Below, in pieces: positions 22,006-24,604 of a DNA stretch of 24,604 nucleotides. The first letter of the stretch is position 1. Each line of letters opens with the position of its first letter. The position numbers and the translations under genes are program-made. Location of the stretch: assembly GCA_050010115.1 (NCBI GenBank), contig JBEKLQ010000060.1:1-24604 (forward strand), given 5' to 3'. The notes beneath the pieces were generated by a model. It searched no databases, was not told where the DNA came from, and saw only the letters and a list, made by a program, of their open reading frames with translations. The DNA is from JAKACA01 sp050010115. Its GTDB lineage: Bacteria > Actinomycetota > Acidimicrobiia > Acidimicrobiales > Bog-793.

Positions 22006-22407
22006 CTACCCTCCACTCCTCGACGGTAGATCGACGATGCGGCAGGGGATGTCGGCGTTCTCGTCGAGGTGGTAGCTCGCGCATATCCGGTGGTAGCCAT
22101 CGGCGACGGTGAGCGGACGCGACCGCTCGAGGTCGCCGCGCACGACGAGGACCGGCGAGAGCCGCTCTCCTGACTTCACCTTGGCCAGATCGCTGGCGAC
22201 GTGGGCGTTGTCCATGGGAAGCAGCACCAGGTCGCTTGCACGAAGCAGATCCTTCGCCTTGCGTGTGGTTGCTGACCCATGCCGAAGGGCGCTCACCGCG
22301 CTCCTGGCCGCGTCGGTGCCAAGGACAAGGCTCAGGTAGTCGAAGGCCGCCGGAAAGTCATGATCGTCCGGATCCTGCTTCCAATGTTCCTTTGGCTCCT
22401 TCGGCAT
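22006..22407 (-). CDS. ParB-like-fold hypothetical protein
   Basis: The 133-residue protein starts at 22407, with GAGGAG seven bases upstream. It begins MPKEPKEHWKQDPDDHDFPAA and contains KAKDLLRASDLVLLP, NAHVASDLAKVKSGERLSPVLVV and VADGYHRICASYHLDENADIPC. The last resembles the ParB/sulfiredoxin-fold motif DGxHR. It belongs to a conserved actinobacterial family of unknown function with a ParB-like nuclease or phosphotransfer fold; a chromosome-segregation role should not be assumed. It is divergent from the HNH gene, with a LexA-type box in the interval. Confidence 0.75.
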   Translation of the reverse strand: MPKEPKEHWKQDPDDHDFPAAFDYLSLVLGTDAARSAVSALRHGSATTRKAKDLLRASDLVLLPMDNAHVASDLAKVKSGERLSPVLVVRGDLERSRPLTVADGYHRICASYHLDENADIPCRIVDLPSRSGG

Positions 22408-22569
22408 CGGAGTGCTCCTCCACTGTCCCGGTCCGGCTGTGTCGCGGCCAAGGCTCTCACATGTGGCGGTCGGCAAGGGGTGCCGACGAGGCCACGCGCG
22501 GTCTCGCGGCCGCGGCGCGCCGGCGCCAAGCCCGTCGGACCGCACCCGCGCGCACCCTCCTGATAAACT

Positions 22570-22585
22570 ACAAACGTACGTTCGA
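22570..22585. promoter_or_regulatory. LexA/SOS box candidate
   Basis: ACAAACGTACGTTCGA matches the actinobacterial LexA consensus TCGAAC-N4-GTTCGA at 10 of 12 fixed positions. Its core AACGTACGTT is a perfect palindrome. It lies between the divergent ParB-like and DUF222-HNH genes, about 120 bp before the latter's start. 13E12/DUF222 genes are reported members of the mycobacterial LexA regulon. Confidence 0.65.
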
Positions 22586-22706
22586 TTCGAGTCACGAGGC
22601 GGTCTGTGACGAGTAACTCGGACGGCGTGCGGTATCGCGTGGTCATCACGCCTTTGGTCGGTCTTGTCGCGCCGTGATGGTGCGCATGAGTGTCGAGGAG
22701 GCGGTG

Positions 22707-24335
22707 ATGTCGATCGCGAGGCTCACTGGTCTGATCTCCGAGCTCTTCTCCATCGTGGCGGCACTCGATGCCGACACGATCGAGCCCGGCGACGCTTCGG
22801 CGCTTGTCTCGGTGTTCGTGAGGGGCGAGAACCTCTGTGCGGCGGGAAAGGCGATGTGCGCCTCCCGGGCGGCGGAGGCTGGCGCCCACCGGCGGGCCGG
22901 TCATGTCGATCCCGCGAGCTGGCTCGCTGAGCTATCTGGTGAACCCCGGGGCAGGGCCAACGATGCCCTGCAGACCGCTTCCAGCCTGTCGCGGCTCCCC
23001 TTGCTGGGCGCGGCGCTCCGAACCGGCGAACTGTCGCCCACCAAGGCCCGGGCCGTCGTAGATGCCGCTTCGCAGGACCCAGCGTCCGAAGCCTCGTTGC
23101 TCGAGACGGCACGCACGGGCTCTCTCCACGAGCTCCGGGACCATGCAGAACGGGTGAAAGCTGCAGCCCGGTCCAAAGAGGACGACGAGGCTCGCTACGA
23201 GGCAATCCGCAAGGCCCGCCACTTGCGCACCTTCACCGGTTCCGACGGCGGGCTCAAGGGTCAGTTCTCTTTGACGCCTGACGCGGGAGCAAAGGTGCTC
23301 TCGATCCTTCAGCCCGCGTCGGACTTCTTCTTCGACGAAGCCCGTCGGGAGGGGCGCCGGGAGTCCAGCGAGGCCTACCTCGCGGATGCCCTCGTGGCGG
23401 TCGTGACCGGCGAGTGGCCCGGCGCAGAGGCCGACTATGAAGAGGCTGACGTGGGCGAGGGCGAGGGCGGCGCGGGTGGCAAGGGCGGCGCGGGTGGCGA
23501 GGGTGGCGAGGGCGACGAGGGTGGCGAGGGTGGCGCGGGCGGCGAGGGCGGCGCGGGTGGCGAGGGCGACTCCGGTGACTACGACGGGACCGACATGCTC
23601 GACCCGAGTGACATCACTGACCTGGGCGATACGGTTGAACGCAGCGATCACACCGACGTCGCTCCCGCAGAGAGCGGCCGGGCCGTCTCACCCTCCAACA
23701 GCTCACCGTCAAGACCAGCAGCCGCCGACAACCGAGTGCGGGCCGACGGCTATCCCGACAACTCCAAGAAGCGACGGAGGGGCACGCCACCTAGAGCCGT
23801 CGTCATCTGCAGAGTCGACCTCTCCGCCCTCCAACGTGGTGAGGTGGTGAGCGGAGAGATGTGTGAGATACCCGGCGTGGGCCCTGTGCCGGTATCGGTC
23901 GTCCGCGAGCTATTCGGGGACTGCTTCCTGAAGTTCATCATCACCAAGGGTGTGGATATCCAGTCGGTCGTGCACTACGGCCGTTATCCGCGAGCTCATC
24001 AGCGGACCGCCCTTCAGTTCCGGGATCCGTGCTGTGTGGTCCCTGGCTGTGGAAGGACTTTCGGCCTCCAGTACGACCACACGGATCCGTTCGGCCAGGG
24101 TGGGCCAACCTCGCTCGACAACCTGGCGCGACTTTGCACCCCGCATCACGCGATGAAGACACATCGTGGCTACCAGATCCGCGGTGGTCCTGGGCATTGG
24201 GAATGGGTGGCCCCGAGTGGGGCTGGCAGCGGAGCTGGCGATGGCCCAGCCGGGAGCGGCGGTCCGGGCAGCGCCGGGATTGCCCTTCCCCGGACTACCG
24301 AGGACGATCGCCGGGATTGGCGCCGCCTGGAATGA
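22707..24335 (+). CDS. DUF222 domain HNH endonuclease (13E12 family)
   Basis: The 542-residue protein has an N-terminal DUF222 region (VAALDADTIEPGDASAL through LRTFTGSDGGLKGQF), a long low-complexity Gly/Glu linker and a C-terminal HNH nuclease module. That module reads CVVPGC, then YDHTDPFGQGGPTSLDNLARLC, then PHH, with zinc-type cysteines and the D-H catalytic pair. Such genes are dispersed, often mobile repeats in actinobacteria and are thought to be DNA-damage responsive or homing-like. The start at 22707 is supported by GAGGAGG five bases upstream; in-frame starts at 22674, 22677 and 22686 are alternatives. A LexA-type box lies upstream. The tail after the HNH is Gly/Ser/Ala-rich. Confidence 0.88.
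   Translation: MSIARLTGLISELFSIVAALDADTIEPGDASALVSVFVRGENLCAAGKAMCASRAAEAGAHRRAGHVDPASWLAELSGEPRGRANDALQTASSLSRLPLLGAALRTGELSPTKARAVVDAASQDPASEASLLETARTGSLHELRDHAERVKAAARSKEDDEARYEAIRKARHLRTFTGSDGGLKGQFSLTPDAGAKVLSILQPASDFFFDEARREGRRESSEAYLADALVAVVTGEWPGAEADYEEADVGEGEGGAGGKGGAGGEGGEGDEGGEGGAGGEGGAGGEGDSGDYDGTDMLDPSDITDLGDTVERSDHTDVAPAESGRAVSPSNSSPSRPAAADNRVRADGYPDNSKKRRRGTPPRAVVICRVDLSALQRGEVVSGEMCEIPGVGPVPVSVVRELFGDCFLKFIITKGVDIQSVVHYGRYPRAHQRTALQFRDPCCVVPGCGRTFGLQYDHTDPFGQGGPTSLDNLARLCTPHHAMKTHRGYQIRGGPGHWEWVAPSGAGSGAGDGPAGSGGPGSAGIALPRTTEDDRRDWRRLE
23452..23572 (+). repeat. Gly/Glu coding repeat in HNH linker
   Basis: Irregular repeats of GGC GAG GGT GGC and GGC GCG GGT GGC encode GEGG, GAGG and GKGG units between the DUF222 and HNH domains. 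All units keep the frame. The resulting linker is acidic and flexible. Confidence 0.82.
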
Positions 24336-24357
24336 CCGTGGTGATGCTTGGCGCTGG

Positions 24358-24487
24358 ACCGGGCGGCGGCGGGACCGGGCGGCGGCGGGACCGGGCGGCG
24401 GCGGCGGGACCGGGCGGCCTCGGGACCGGGCGGCCTCGGGACCGGGCGGCGGCGGCGGGACCGGGCGGCGGCGGGACCGGGCGCTCC
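24358..24487. repeat. 16/19-bp GC-rich tandem array
   Basis: Seven head-to-tail units run ACCGGGCGGCGGCGGG (16 bp), with 19-bp variants (units 3 and 6) and ACCGGGCGGCCTCGGG variants (units 4 and 5). A truncated eighth unit follows (24476-24487). They start 23 bp after the HNH gene. No gene is seen from 24336 to the window end. Confidence 0.88.
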
Positions 24488-24516
24488 ACCGGGCGCTGGC
24501 GGCGGGCGCCGGTCAC

Positions 24517-24555
24517 CAGGCCTCAGGCCTCAGGCCTCAGGCCTCAGGCCTCAGG
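24517..24555. repeat. 7-bp tandem array CAGGCCT
   Basis: Five perfect copies of CAGGCCT (24517-24551) are followed by a partial CAGG. Each unit contains the palindrome AGGCCT. It is a simple satellite directly after the 16/19-bp array. Confidence 0.92.
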
Positions 24556-24604
24556 TGTCAAGTACAGCGGTCGCTCACCACAGTCAGGCGTCGTCCTCAG
24601 GCAC

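Noticed and set aside
24295..24516. Minus-strand Pro/Arg-rich ORF of 73 codons.
   Set aside because: It is a translation of the GC-rich tandem array with no start signals or homology.
24358..24555. CRISPR array.
   Set aside because: The units are directly abutting tandem repeats of 16/19 and 7 bp without unique spacers, and there are no cas genes.
24584..24604. 3' end of a minus-strand gene (codons for VPEDDA followed by TGA).
   Set aside because: Only six codons lie in the window. The composition is suggestive of an actinobacterial C-terminus but cannot be supported.

Overview
The window is GC-rich DNA from an actinomycetote. The supporting families are DUF222/HNH (13E12 type), a DinB/mycothiol-type TIGR03086 protein, a WYL regulator, NlpC/P60 with a Thr-rich linker, and a LexA box of actinobacterial/Gram-positive type. 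An acidimicrobiia-like lineage would fit, but the sequence alone does not settle it. Most of the window is ordinary chromosome. The exception is one precisely bounded mobile element near the left end.

Region 1 (1-3303): a decayed fusion of the 5' part of iolC (5-dehydro-2-deoxygluconokinase) to the last codons of iolD marks a deletion through a myo-inositol catabolism operon. Directly on the iolD stop codon sits a 3,038-bp IS1595-type transposon (258-3295) with 30-bp terminal inverted repeats (2 mismatches) and a perfect 8-bp target duplication ACTGGTGA. Besides its DDN transposase it carries unusual cargo: two adjacent two-TM membrane proteins, a tiny acidic protein, and a tRNA gene with its own terminator. 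The tRNA folds as a class I molecule with a 5-nt variable loop but has the Ser-type anticodon GCU. A degraded copy of the tRNA 5' half lies 150 bp away. This cargo is the most unusual part of the window.

Region 2 (3363-7896): a tight operon of a D-threonine aldolase-like PLP enzyme and two Gfo/Idh/MocA sugar/inositol dehydrogenases. It is probably the surviving flank of the inositol cluster. A single-base deletion near the 3' end of the second dehydrogenase makes it read without a stop into a secreted DUF5666-like repeat protein.

Region 3 (7899-12560, minus strand): alpha/beta hydrolase with alaX (ATGA overlap), a quinone oxidoreductase-type MDR enzyme, a secreted NlpC/P60 peptidoglycan hydrolase with coiled coil, and a TIGR03086 DinB-like protein. 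The last is divergent from a WYL regulator (12665-13663), with an inverted-repeat operator candidate between them. A membrane site-2 protease with CBS domains (13640-14722) is convergent with the regulator.

Region 4 (14896-21976, plus strand): 5-oxoprolinase pxpA and a pxpB-pxpC fusion with an in-frame 18-bp minisatellite, an RmlC-like cupin, DUF2237, a SAM hydrolase (DUF62) relative with a changed triad position, an S9 prolyl oligopeptidase and an SRPBCC protein.

Region 5 (22006-24604): a ParB-like-fold protein divergent from a DUF222-HNH nuclease. A near-perfect LexA/SOS box lies between them. The window ends in GC-rich 16/19-bp and 7-bp tandem arrays.
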